Source: Prorocentrum cordatum (lineage: Eukaryota > Sar > Dinophyceae > Prorocentrales > Prorocentraceae). Taken from it: a stretch of DNA of 25,000 nt. This document shows positions 1 through 7,993 of the stretch, in pieces. A model generated the notes under the pieces. It ran no database searches. It was not told the origin of the DNA and saw nothing but the letters and a program-made list of their open reading frames with translations. Each line of letters starts with the position of its first letter. Within the stretch, counting starts at the first letter, position 1. The DNA lies in NCBI GenBank assembly GCA_963575745.1, contig CAUYUJ010021662.1, forward strand, positions 1-25,000, in the 5' to 3' direction. The position numbers were made by a program, and so were the translations under genes.

Positions 1-253
1 TAATAGTAATAGTAATAGTAATAGTAATAGTAATAGTAATAGTAATAGTAATAGTAATAGTAATAGTAATAGTAATAGTAATAGTAATAGTAATAGTAAT
101 AGTAATAGTAATAGTAATAGTAATAGTAATAGTAATTGTAATAGTAATAGTAATAGTAATAGTAATAGTAATAGTAATAGTAATAGTAATAGTAATAGTA
201 ATAGTAATAGTAATAGTAATAGTAATACTAATAGTAATAGTAATAGTATTAAT
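1..253. repeat. TAATAG hexanucleotide microsatellite
   Basis: The first ~250 bases are a nearly perfect array of TAATAG with rare substitutions (near 136 and 228). It runs off the left edge of the window, so its true length is unknown. It degrades rightwards into TATTAATATC and then a GGTGGTTGT tract. Confidence 0.98.
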
Positions 254-287
254 ATCTGTGTTAGTATTAGTGATATTACTAGTAATA

Positions 288-333
288 GTGGTGGTGGTTG
301 TGGTGGTTGTGGTGGTTGTGGTGGTGCTGGTGG
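288..333. repeat. GGTGGTTGT microsatellite
   Basis: A short G/T-only tract of GGTGGTTGT-type units. It is followed to ~372 by GTAGTAG and GGAGGAGG runs, so the whole 1-400 stretch is simple sequence. Confidence 0.9.
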
Positions 334-423
334 TAGAATAGTAGTAGTAGCAGTCGTATTCGGAGGAGGAGGAGGGGGAAGAGGAGGAAACTAATGATGA
401 AGATGGGGAGGAGGGAGAGGGGC

Positions 424-477
424 CAGGTCATGCTCTGCAGCGACGGCGTCTGGGAGTTCCTCCCGTCGCAGCAGGCG
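424..477 (+). pseudogene. possible PP2C-type phosphatase exon fragment
   Basis: Frame 1 reads VMLCSDGVWEFLPSQQA. This closely resembles the conserved PP2C (PPM) phosphatase segment around the metal-binding Asp of the SDGVW motif (usually L-x-SDGVW-(D/E)-x-(L/I)-(S/T)-x-Q-E-A). Nothing PP2C-like can be read on either side. Upstream is GGAGGA simple sequence, and downstream all frames lose similarity. An AG dinucleotide precedes the block, so it could be an exon; it could equally be a captured or degraded gene scrap. The match is short, and I call it from the motif only. Confidence 0.35.
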
Positions 478-976
478 GGGGGCCTCAGAGAATCCCCGTC
501 GCCGGGCGCGCAGGGTGGACCCTTCCGAGGCAGCATATCGCCGCTGCTCCGTCCGCGCCCCGAGCTGTGCGAATTCACACGTGGTCAGGGGGAAAAGGGG
601 GGTGCATTGCCCCCCTCCAATCGCCCGTTGAGCGCCGACAGGGGCCCGATAGCCCATCCCTCCAATTCAGCGGCGATGGAACGCCGATTCCCATTCGCTA
701 TTCCGTCCGCACCACCAGCCGTGTGAGCTGTCCGAGCCGTCCGCTCCAGACGCCAGGGCGGCCAGGTCGGGGGGCCCACACTGCAATGCAGGCGCCGTGG
801 GCTCCGATGTGTGTCGGCCTGGCGCTCTGACGCGGCCGAATGGGGGACATCCGAGCAGCTGCGCCCACTGGCATCGGAGCTCGACAGATCCCCGACCCCG
901 CCAAGTCGATGCGTGAACTGCCCTCGTTCGTTTCTCGAACGGGCCTTGCGGCCGCAGTTTTTGCGGGCCTGCGCCC

Positions 977-1762
977 GTGCCAGGTTGTTCCCAACCCTCC
1001 TGTGTGTTGGGCTTTCGTTTTGAAGAAGTCGCTGTGGTCTCCATGCCCCCTCTCCCTCCTCCTCCTCCTCCTCCTCCTCCTCCTCCTCCTCCTCCTCCTC
1101 CTCCTCCTCCTCCTCCTCCTCATCCCTCTCCTCGTCCTCCTGCCCTGGCAGATTACTTCGTCGAGTGCAGCGAGCGCCAAAGTAAACTGGTGGAGGACGT
1201 CCACTCCACAACCGCTGACATGCAACAGTTGGAGTCTCAGCTCACCTCGGTGACCCAGGCGAAGGCGCAAGAGAAAACCATGGATGCCAACCCGCTCGAG
1301 AATCTGCAGGGTTTGCTATCTGCCCGCATGCCCCAGGGAGGTCAAGGGCCGTTGGAGCTACGCACAAAGGTGCAGGATCTCGCCAGCCTATTCGACGCCA
1401 TGCAGCGGCAGCACGAGTTGGCCTCAGCCCAGCAGGACACCAAGTCCACACTGGTTGCCCAAGCCTCTGCAGGTGGGGCTGAAGCTGCTGATGGCCCGAT
1501 CCCAGCGGTTGGCCAGCGACCTGATGAAACTCTTCCACCTGCAGCTGCCGCAGACGCGGTGGACGGCGGGTCCACGCCAGTACCTCAAGCTAGTGATGTG
1601 GATGCCATGGACACCGATCGCAGCCTCGTCCGCTCCACCGCCGCCTTCGAAACGGTGGCCAACGGCATGGCCAATGTCATCGGTGCGGAACAGCCAGATA
1701 CCAAAAAGGCCAAGGCCGCCGCCACCGCTGCGGCGAAGCAGGCGGCGCGGTCACGTGGGTAA
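977..1762 (+). CDS. proline-rich / coiled-coil reading frame, unknown function
   Basis: A 261-codon open frame ending in TAA at 1760-1762. Residues ~24-50 are polyproline made by the CTC microsatellite, so the annotated start is doubtful. The believable part begins near 1146 (ADYFVECSERQSKLVEDV) and is rich in E, Q, K, A and L with heptad-like spacing (for example MQQLESQLTSVTQAKAQEK). It then has a low-complexity Ala/Asp/Pro region and a basic Ala/Lys C-terminus. High-GC third positions support coding on this strand. The composition resembles the coiled-coil first ORFs that accompany dinoflagellate non-LTR elements, but I see no zinc knuckle and no RT or endonuclease after it, so that link is only a guess. 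Nothing precise can be said about function. Confidence 0.35.
   Translation: MPGCSQPSCVLGFRFEEVAVVSMPPLPPPPPPPPPPPPPPPPPPPPPPHPSPRPPALADYFVECSERQSKLVEDVHSTTADMQQLESQLTSVTQAKAQEKTMDANPLENLQGLLSARMPQGGQGPLELRTKVQDLASLFDAMQRQHELASAQQDTKSTLVAQASAGGAEAADGPIPAVGQRPDETLPPAAAADAVDGGSTPVPQASDVDAMDTDRSLVRSTAAFETVANGMANVIGAEQPDTKKAKAAATAAAKQAARSRG
1053..1120. repeat. CTC trinucleotide microsatellite
   Basis: About 22 uninterrupted CTC/CCT triplets. In the + frame they encode a polyproline run at the start of the reading frame that follows, and on the - strand a polyglutamate run. They tail off into CATCCCTCTCCTCGTCCTCC. Confidence 0.97.
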
Positions 1763-2440
1763 CTTTCACATAGTCGCCATGATCAATTGATCGTGCTGGA
1801 AATCAGCCAAGTCTTCCGTCCAGTCTCAGCATGCTCAGCCTCTCATCTTTGTATGTGCGCAAGATTGTAGATTTGCCGCTTGAGACAATTTCACTCGTCA
1901 AATATACTGGTGCTGCGCCCACGGGTGGTTGGCCACCATCACTCCTGCCGCCGTCAACCCATCTGGGGAGCTTGTCTCCGGAGTGGCGGTTTTTCGTTCG
2001 GGACGGCTAGGATTTTGGAGGCCAGCTCATTGCGCTTCCTAGCGGAACGGGTTCCTCTCGTTTGCCTCGTGTGGCCCTTGAGGCTCCTGGGATCCCCAAG
2101 TTTGGCCTTGTGCAGCGCCTACTTTGCGGCCTCCGCTGGCCTCTCGGAGGCCACTTCATTCTGCTCCGCCTGATGGGCCAGCTGCAAGATGAGGTGATCC
2201 TCCCTGTGCTCGCTGTTGGTGGCTTCAACCTCGTCCCCGCTCGCACTCGCAAGTATGAGTTTCGCACTGGAGCGACCATGGCGCTGCGCGCGCCAGGTCA
2301 GGCCACTTTCAGGATTAAGAGGTCCAAAACCATGTTGGACCATTCCATCGCCAGCCATGAACTCACACCTTGGCTTGATCATGTGCGTGCTTCTTACTCC
2401 TCTCTTCTCTCTCCTCATAGGCCTGCGCTGCTGGATATGA
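1763..2440. other. no convincing gene; minus-strand open stretch with one TAG
   Basis: No recognisable domain. On the - strand one frame stays open from about 2514 down to 1957 except for a single TAG at 2119-2121. It reads charged sequence on both sides of that stop, for example EVEATNSEHREDHLILQLAH before it and SARKRNELASKILAVPNEK after it. A + frame of similar length (2062-2634) overlaps it. I cannot decide between a decayed minus-strand gene and chance. Confidence 0.25.
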
Positions 2441-2683
2441 GAGCGGGCGCCAGTTTCAAGATCCTCGCGCTCCTCAGGCCCAGAAGCGAGTTGGCATCGG
2501 ACTGCTCTCGTGGTTTATGCCGCTTTGCAACTGATCGAAGATGCTCTGCATCTCTCCGATCTGCAGTGCTACGCCATCCTGGAGCAGGTTTCCTTCATGC
2601 CGTCACAGGACTTGGAGCGCACGAGACGCATTAGGACGACTCCATCAAACCTAGCAAGCTCCCTAGGGCCCACCCCCTTATGA
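2441..2683 (+). CDS. coding-like fragment, unknown function
   Basis: Frame 2 is open from just after a TGA at 2438 to TGA at 2681. It has no upstream ATG, so if real it is an exon or a decayed gene. The central part (LVVYAALQLIEDALHLSDLQ, then CYAILEQVSFMPSQDLERTR) has the composition of a helical soluble protein. I do not recognise a family. A second short coding-like frame lies at 2800-2949. Confidence 0.25.
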   Translation, partial: ERAPVSRSSRSSGPEASWHRTALVVYAALQLIEDALHLSDLQCYAILEQVSFMPSQDLERTRRIRTTPSNLASSLGPTPL

Positions 2684-3004
2684 TTCTCATGGTTCCCACG
2701 TAGGCCAAGTGTGCTCAGAGTTGTTCCAAGTGGAAGGCCTACTGGGGCCCCTTGCGTTGGTTAGTTAACCGTGTTCAGGATGGCAGGATAAGTATCTAGC
2801 ACAGGGACCTTCAGGAGTTCCAGAACCTCATGGACAGCCTCGAGGATCGCCTAGAGCTGTTTTCATTCGCCTTCTCTGAAGGAGGGGCTTCAGGAGCCTC
2901 GGGTAGCGGCAGGTCTACTAGATTCCCCAATCAGAGCTTGCCTCTGTAGGGGTCCTAGCGGATTCACATGGTTAGGTGAGGTTTGTCACCGATTTCCGCG
3001 GCCC
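2684..3004 (+). other. spacer with a short open frame (2800-2949)
   Basis: Mostly unremarkable. Frame 1 reads a short peptide (LQEFQNLMDSLEDRLELFSF, then a Gly/Ser tail) from 2800 to a TAG at 2947-2949. It is preceded by a pyrimidine-poor CACAG, and could be a small exon. There is no domain. Confidence 0.2.
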
Positions 3005-3063
3005 GCCCGGGTGCCTGGGTGCCCGGGTGCCCGGGTGCCCAGGTGCCCGGGTGCCCGGGTGCC
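3005..3063. repeat. GGGTGCCC minisatellite
   Basis: About seven 8-9-nt units of GTGCCCGGG with single-base variants (CTGG, CAGG), directly abutting the TATAGCCC array. Confidence 0.93.
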
Positions 3064-3716
3064 GTATAGCCCTGTAGCCTTATAGCCCTATAGCCCAATA
3101 GCCCTATGGCCCTATAGGCTTATAGCTTTATAGCCCCATAGCCCAATAGCCCTATAGTCCCATAGCCCAATAGCCCTATAGCCTATAGCCCTGTAGCCTT
3201 ATAGCCTTATAGCCCTATAGCCCTATCGCCCTAGAGCCCTATAGCTCTGTAGCCGTATAGCCTTTTAGCCCTATAGACCTATAGCCCTATAGCCCTATAT
3301 CCCTACAGCCCAATAGCCCTATAGTCCCATAATCCTATAGCCCAATAGCACAACAGCCCTATAGCCCTATAGCCCTATATCCTTATAGCCCTATGGTATA
3401 GCCTTGTAGCCCTATAGCCCCATAGCCCTGAAACCCTATAGCCCTGTATGCCTATAGCCCTATAGACCTATAGCCCCATAGCCCTACATCCCTATAGCCC
3501 CATAGCCCGATAGATAGCCCTATGGCCCAATAGCCCTATAGCCCCATAGCCCTTAGTCCCATAGCTCTATAGCCCTAAAGCCGTATAGCCCGGTGGCTTT
3601 ATAGCCCTATATACTTATAGCCTATGGCCCTATGGCCCTATGGCCCTATAGCCCTGTAGTTCCATAGCACTATAGCCCTGTAGCCCTACAGCCTTAAGCC
3701 CTATAGCCCTATAGTC
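3064..3716. repeat. degenerate TATAGCCC (8-9 nt) satellite array, ~650 bp
   Basis: The whole stretch is built from the unit ATAGCCCT. Common variants are ATAGCCTT, ATAGCCCA, ATGGCCCT, GTAGCCCT and ATAGTCCC, with occasional 1-3 base slippage. No open frame or domain can be read through it. The unit is partly self-complementary (CTATAG core). Confidence 0.97.
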
Positions 3717-3721
3717 CCAAA

Positions 3722-3949
3722 AGGACTTGGATTGGGTTTTTTCATCGGTATCCTTCAAATCCATGTGCTGGTACTTTCAATCAGCACATCGCTTTTCAGG
3801 TGCTCGATCAGTTGCTCGAGCAGGTGCCCGAGCTGCTTCGCCAGGAGCAGGCTAACGAAAACACGAGTATCGATGCCCGAGCTGCTTCGCCAGGAGCTTT
3901 TCAGGTGCTCGATCAGTTGCTCGAGCAGGCTGTTGAAAGGAACGAATGA
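3722..3949 (+). CDS. short coiled-coil-like frame with internal duplication
   Basis: Frame 2 is open here and ends at TGA 3947-3949. From 3791 it reads AFQVLDQLLEQ, then VPELLRQEQANENTSIDARA, then AFQVLDQLLEQ again. The repeat comes from an exact 34-bp duplication (3791-3824 and 3896-3929). The leucine/glutamine spacing suggests an amphipathic helix. There is no ATG in a convincing place (one at 3763 is in another frame), so this may be an exon or a broken gene. The family is unknown. Confidence 0.25.
   Translation, partial: RTWIGFFHRYPSNPCAGTFNQHIAFQVLDQLLEQVPELLRQEQANENTSIDARAASPGAFQVLDQLLEQAVERNE
3791..3929. repeat. interleaved exact duplications (34 bp and 24 bp)
   Basis: A 34-bp block at 3791-3824 recurs exactly at 3896-3929. 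A 24-bp block (TGCCCGAGCTGCTTCGCC...) at 3825-3848 recurs exactly at 3874-3897. The order is X-Y-spacer-Y-X, with both blocks in direct orientation. The perfect identity means the rearrangement is recent. Confidence 0.95.
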
Positions 3950-4483
3950 CGGGAGGCGTGGGGTTGGCTCACCGTTGGGCCAAACGCTTGGAAGCGTGGC
4001 AGCCCGTTTCAGTGCACCATCGTTCGAAGCGAGCCGGCAGACCCCAGCATGTCATGCAGGTTGAGGCCGGAAGCTGGCTAGTATCTGGCATGCTTCCACT
4101 GCTTCCCCCCTGACGTGGTTCCCGAAGTTTATGGTGGCGTTGCCCTGGGACCTATTTCCCCTGGTCGTCTTCGCAAAGCTGCTCGCAGTTTTCCTCGCTC
4201 GATGGCCTCCACCTGGTGGGTCTTTACCCTCGGCATTTTTTTTGAATGACGAACAATCGGAGCTTGCTTGCAGGTTCATCGGCCTAGTGGAGCGGATAGG
4301 ATATGTGCGGACTCAGCGTCAAGGGATCGTGTCGACGTTAACGGTTAAGCAGCATGATAGCCCGGCCAGCCAGCCAGCAAGCTATCTTTTCCATTGGGGC
4401 ACTGCCTGCTCAGCATCGCGCGTGGGCTGGATTAAGGAGGTCGGCGGCCAGAGAACGGGAGTTCCACGGTCGCAGGCCCTACC
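3950..4483. other. no gene identified
   Basis: GC-rich unique-looking sequence. A + frame from 4131 to 4535 is open, and its middle (FFLNDEQSELACRFIGLVER) has protein-like composition, but the rest is Ser/Pro/Trp-rich and unconvincing. No domain, repeat or RNA gene was seen. Confidence 0.3.
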
Positions 4484-5151
4484 TTGCACATTTGGCTGGT
4501 CATTCCACTGGAGCTGGTGTACTGGCAGTCGCTAGAGCGTGAGTTCAATGCGCCCAGCATTGACAAGCAGTATTCGGCGCAAGTTCTGTGCGATCTATCT
4601 CATTGCGATGAGTATAATGACAGGCCGTGTCTTGTTAAGCGCGCTGTGGAGTCCGGTTTTCCATGTCGGATCCTCCGTACTATCTCGCCCCAGTGCGGTG
4701 GCGCGCGCATCGTGTAGTTGCAAGACTGCGGCTGCTGTTGGTCATCCTGGGAGAGGTGTCGCAGGAGGATGCAGCTGGGCTACCTATCTTGTGGAAATAT
4801 TTGTGCCCGCTCCTCCAGACAAGGGGGCCGCCGCGCGCAGCCGTGTCTCTCTTTCTCGCCATGTCCACTGGTGATTTGCTGCTGCAGTGCCGCTCTCGCA
4901 GTTTCAACCTGCTTGTCTCCCAGTTCACGACAGCCGCCAGATCGCTGGCGGACGTTGTCGTGTACGAGTTTTTGAGCGCAGTTGCCAGCAAGAAGAGTCA
5001 AGTTCTTGCCTCGCACCAGGCCCTCCAGGATCAACTTGGGGCCGACCGCGGGGACCCTGCGGGTTCCTCCGAGGACACTCCGGCGCCCCCGACCGCGGGG
5101 CCGAACACCGGGCTCGGTAGGCCCTGGGACGCTGGCGGCAAACCCCCGTGA
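4484..5151 (+). CDS. unknown protein-like region, two frames
   Basis: Two overlapping frames look coding. Frame 2 (4484-4717) reads YWQSLEREFNAPSIDKQYSA and then SHCDEYNDRPCLVKRAVESG. Frame 1 (4663-5151) reads LLLVILGEVSQEDAAGLPIL, then FNLLVSQFTTAARSLADVVV, and ends in a Pro/Gly/Asp-rich tail before TGA. Frame 1 has strongly GC-biased third positions, as expected for a dinoflagellate CDS. The switch near 4663-4715 means either an intron, a frameshift or a sequencing indel. I do not recognise a family, and there is no clear signal peptide or catalytic motif. The shorter minus-strand frame over 4680-4991 is probably its shadow. Confidence 0.3.
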
Positions 5152-5350
5152 GCTAGGCGAGCGTCTTCACATAATCAAGAAGAGACTTGTTTCAGGAGGG
5201 AAAAAACACACAGACACAATTAATCGTCGGTTACCCAGAAAATATAGGAAAATATGGGAAGTGGGGGGGGAAGACAAAAATCCAGAAAATATGATAAAAT
5301 ATGGGGAATCTTTTTATTTGTGTGAATTTATTTGTGTGTCCTGGGGCCCC
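5152..5350. other. AT-rich low-complexity spacer
   Basis: A sudden A/T-rich patch with repeated GAAAATAT words (AGAAAATATAGGAAAATATG, then AGAAAATATGATAAAATATG) in otherwise GC-rich DNA. No gene is visible. Confidence 0.6.
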
Positions 5351-5899
5351 TTCACTTGTCAGGGCGCGCATGGTCAGGAAGGTCGGGGCAATGCTGGGAA
5401 GCTGTGCCAGGCCGGCCTCTCCGCGGCCGCGGCGTTCGGAGTCGAGGTCGCTGGCGTCAGTGGCACCGCCGCGCTCGAGCAAGCTAGGTCTCGGTGCCCC
5501 GCGGCCGCTGGCCCTAGGTGCCCGTTTTGAAGTCGCAGCCTGTCTTTGCTGGTCCTCCGGGACCCTCTATGGAAAGTTGCCCTTGCCCCGGCCACGCTGT
5601 GGCGCCGTCTCGTTCGGGACATGCGGCCGCCAACCCCCGCTCTGCCATGGCCAGTCTCCAGCAGCTGCGCCTCTGGGGAGTTTCTTTGCTTGGGCGTCCT
5701 GTGAATGGCGGGGGGTCGGTTCGAGGCCTCTATCGGGGCCGTTTTTTTATTGTTACGTTTTTTTGTTTTTGTTTTTGTTTTCCATTCCTTCTCTCTCTCT
5801 CTCCCCCTCTCTGTTTTCCCAAAGGACGGGGTGGGCCTTCAAATGGCCTTGCATGCTTGTGGCCGCTTCAGGGTTTGAATTTACCCTGCCAGGATATTC
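5351..5899. other. unassigned sequence with a long pyrimidine tract
   Basis: No domain is readable. Positions ~5741-5822 are almost pure pyrimidine (T-runs, GTTTTT repeats, then CTCTCTCTCT and CCCCCTCTCTG), ending in TTTTCCCAAAGG. This resembles a polypyrimidine tract followed by a splice-acceptor-like AG. It lies just upstream of the LINE remnant and may be a 3' splice or trans-splice site, or only simple sequence. Confidence 0.4.
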
Positions 5900-6788
5900 C
5901 CCGCGTACTTTTACAAGCTCACGGATATCGATTGGCGCGGCCAGCTAGCTGTCAAGGCCGCAGCGAACCTCGGCGTCCCGTCCTCGACGCTGGACGTCAG
6001 TGCGGCGCGGCGAGTTTTAGCATCTGCTGATCTGTCGGGGCAACAGAGAGGATCCCCCCTCGCGTTCCTGACCCAGAGCACTTGGACGATGGAGAGAGTT
6101 TACTCAGCAGGATGCGGTGTTCCTCTTGGATGCGAAAGCGGTTGTCGCGCGGATTCTCGTGGGCACCTCGTGCAATCTTGTCCCCAAGCGGCCCGTTTCA
6201 GACAAACTCATTTCTCGGAAGTGGCGCTTCTTAGGCTAAGAGAGCCCCCCACCAAAATGGAGCCCCTTTGCATCGTGGGTGCCAGCTGGTGCCCGATGTC
6301 TGCAAAGACCCGCCATCTGGCTCTGGAATTGAAGCCGGGGAGTTCTGGCGTGCTCGGCCTGGTTTCGCGCCTGAGGATGGGTTCAGTGAAGGGGGAGTTT
6401 TCATAGATGGCAGTTGCACGGACAGAGGGCATTACAGTTTCAACACTGCCGGTTCTGCTGTCGTCTGTTTCACAGAAATTGAGGTTGTCGCGCGTTTCCT
6501 TGGCAGTTGGAGGACAATGCGCTCGCGCGTCGGGAGCGGCTGAGCACTCTGCCGCGTTGTCCACCGCTCTCCTCTCCAGTCCGCTGCCTAGTGTTCACTT
6601 GGGCTGAAGGCAAGGCTCATCTGAGTATCGAGTCTCTCCCCGAGGGCAGTGAGGTCAGAAGGTTGGCGGAAGGCAGTGGTGCCGCCGACCGTCTGGCCAG
6701 TGCTGCTGCGCGCCGAGGTGTGCAACCGAGCATTTGGATGTCATTTCAAGTTCTGGTGCTGAACGCAGTCTGGGTAAGAACTGCCTGA
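5900..6788 (+). pseudogene. LINE-type ORF2 3' remnant (zinc-knuckle-like plus RNase H)
   Basis: Three frames must be chained. Frame 2 (5921-6265) reads WRGQLAVKAAANLGVPSSTL and then a C-x3-C-x6-H-x4-C cluster (cysteines from 6131 to 6181), like the zinc-ribbon/knuckle before RNase H in many non-LTR ORF2 proteins. Frame 1 then gives GGVFIDGSCTD, an RNase H first-Asp motif (Asp at 6406-6408). Frame 0 (6507-6788) gives a FTWAEGKAHLS block and GAADRLASAAARR, matching the RNase H C-terminal helix with its last Asp at 6687-6689. The RT and endonuclease parts are not recognisable upstream, and at least two frameshifts are needed. It is therefore a dead, probably 5'-truncated copy. Order and motifs are seen; assignment to a LINE rather than another RNase H element is inferred from the zinc-motif context. 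Confidence 0.6.
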
Positions 6789-6815
6789 GGTATGTTGTTG
6801 CAGCGTTGGCCGAGT

Positions 6816-6973
6816 TTACCAGCCTCGAACTTATCCCTATCCCTAAGATTGACACGCCAAAAAACGATGACAATCTTAGGGATTCGCCCTCAGAAAATAA
6901 GGGAATCCCTAAGACTGGCATGGTGATGAGGAGATGCCCAGCATAGGGATAGGGATATGTTCCAGGCTGGTAA
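6816..6973. mobile_element. MITE-like element with 30-bp TIRs and 5-bp TSD
   Basis: The left end begins TTACCAGCCTCGAACTTATC. The right end is its reverse complement, with 28 of 30 bases matching by hand. Immediately outside both ends is CGAGT (6811-6815 and 6974-6978), a perfect 5-bp direct repeat read as the target-site duplication. Removing the element and one CGAGT leaves the empty site GGCCGAGTGGCCCG. Inside are further perfect stems: CCTAAGATTG/CAATCTTAGG (6842-6880) and CTTAGGGATTC/GAATCCCTAAG (6875-6913). There is no coding capacity, so it would be non-autonomous. TIR plus a short TSD is the signature of a cut-and-paste DNA transposon derivative. The superfamily is not assigned. Confidence 0.85.
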
Positions 6974-6978
6974 CGAGT

Positions 6979-7480
6979 GGCCCGCTATTGCCCCGAAGGA
7001 GGACAGGGCTGTGGCCGGCCCCGAGGAGAGCCTGCCTCCTCCCTCGGGTGGGTGCTGCTGCGGCCGCTGCCGCCCGGGGTCCCGCCGCCTCCTCGGAGGC
7101 GCCTCTTCCTCCTCCTCTTCGGGGGCGGAAGAGAGGGGGGTGATGACTCGGGGGGGTGGATATCATGGCGGGGGCCATGATATCTCCCCAGATCTCGGGG
7201 CGCCTCTTCTTGATTCATTACGTCCCTGGCCCCCCCGCTGGGCCGCGCACATGCCGCCGGTCACGATTTGCACCCCCCCCTCTTGGACACCCCCCTCTTG
7301 GCCGCTCCCGACATCTTCCTCCTCCTCCTAGTCCTGGCAGGCCCCACGCGTTTGTTGAATCATCGGGCAACCGGGTGTGCGCGCTCCGTCGTGTGCGTGC
7401 CCGTCCCTTGAAGCAGCTTTTTTGCGCTGCAGGAGAAGCCTCGTCCTGGACACGCAGGCATCTGTCGGACTTCGCGGTGA
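6979..7480. other. GC-rich spacer, no gene identified
   Basis: Purine/pyrimidine-biased GC-rich sequence with CTCCTC and GGGGGG runs and a strong hairpin at 7159-7184. A T-run followed by GCGCTGCAG near 7418-7433 looks like a 3' splice site, which could open an exon continuing past 7481. No domain is seen. Confidence 0.35.
7159..7184. repeat. perfect 11-bp inverted repeat, 4-nt loop
   Basis: GATATCATGGC and GCCATGATATC are perfectly complementary around a GGGG loop. It is isolated, lacks a T-run, and is not near a recognised gene end. Confidence 0.85.
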
Positions 7481-7712
7481 ATCGCAGAAGGCCACGATGT
7501 TTACTGTTACGAGCACCCTGACCAGCCAGCCAACCTTTGGGTTTGCCACATGTGGTCGAGCCTATCCACCGATTGTGTCAAGTCTGTCACCAGCCAGGGT
7601 AGAAAGTCTCAACTTGCCAGGTCCCTGGAAGACAGGCACCCCAATGGTACCAAGAAGTTCCCTTCTCGTCTTCAGGCTGCCCCCCCCATTCCTCTGCCAC
7701 AATTGATGCATG
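7481..7712 (+). CDS. possible exon, unknown function
   Basis: Frame 2 is open after a TGA at 7478. It reads EGHDVYCYEHPDQPANLWVC, then CVKSVTSQGRKSQLARSLED and HPNGTKKFPSRL. It has several Cys/His and a natural-looking composition but no ATG until 7550. The same frame stays open to 7960 through the CTC run and the spliced-leader relic, which is certainly not coding, so any exon ends earlier. Another frame (7377-7706) is also open. The family is unknown. Confidence 0.2.
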
Positions 7713-7895
7713 ACGAGCCAGCGAAGCTCATCTGTTCAGATGTACGAGTTTCTTGCCTATGCTTGTGCTGCCTGCTGGCGGCTTCGACCTCTTACTGGTT
7801 GTCTGAAAGGCCCCCAGAGGATCGCGGATTTCGGCAGATAACTGTTGCATTTGTGCGGTGCCGTGCCGAGGACGAACCCAACCCTGAAGCCGTGC

Positions 7896-7924
7896 GCTGG
7901 TCCTCCTCGTCCTCCTCCTCCTCC
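7896..7924. repeat. CTC-rich pyrimidine tract abutting the SL relic
   Basis: CTGGTCCTCCTCGTCCTCC and further CTC units run directly into the spliced-leader relic. The tract can serve as a polypyrimidine tract for a trans-splice acceptor. Confidence 0.8.
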
Positions 7925-7946
7925 TCCGTAGCCATTTTGGCTCAAG
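7925..7946 (+). promoter_or_regulatory. genomic DinoSL relic (22 nt, full length)
   Basis: All 22 positions match the dinoflagellate spliced leader consensus (first base D = T here), including GTAGCCATTTTGGCTCAAG at the 3' end. DinoSL is normally added to mRNAs in trans, so a copy in genomic DNA directly 5' of a gene marks a reverse-transcribed mature mRNA. It is followed by GCTCAAT, possibly a trimmed second leader. It lies 47 nt upstream of the hydrolase ATG, a typical 5' UTR length for such a retrogene. Confidence 0.95.
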
Positions 7947-7993
7947 GCTCAATGATTTAGATTCACACTCGAGATCATATACTTGCTTCTTCC

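Noticed and set aside
3064-3716. Interstitial telomere
   Set aside because: The unit is TATAGCCC-like, not CCCTAAA, and is too degenerate; only a resemblance.
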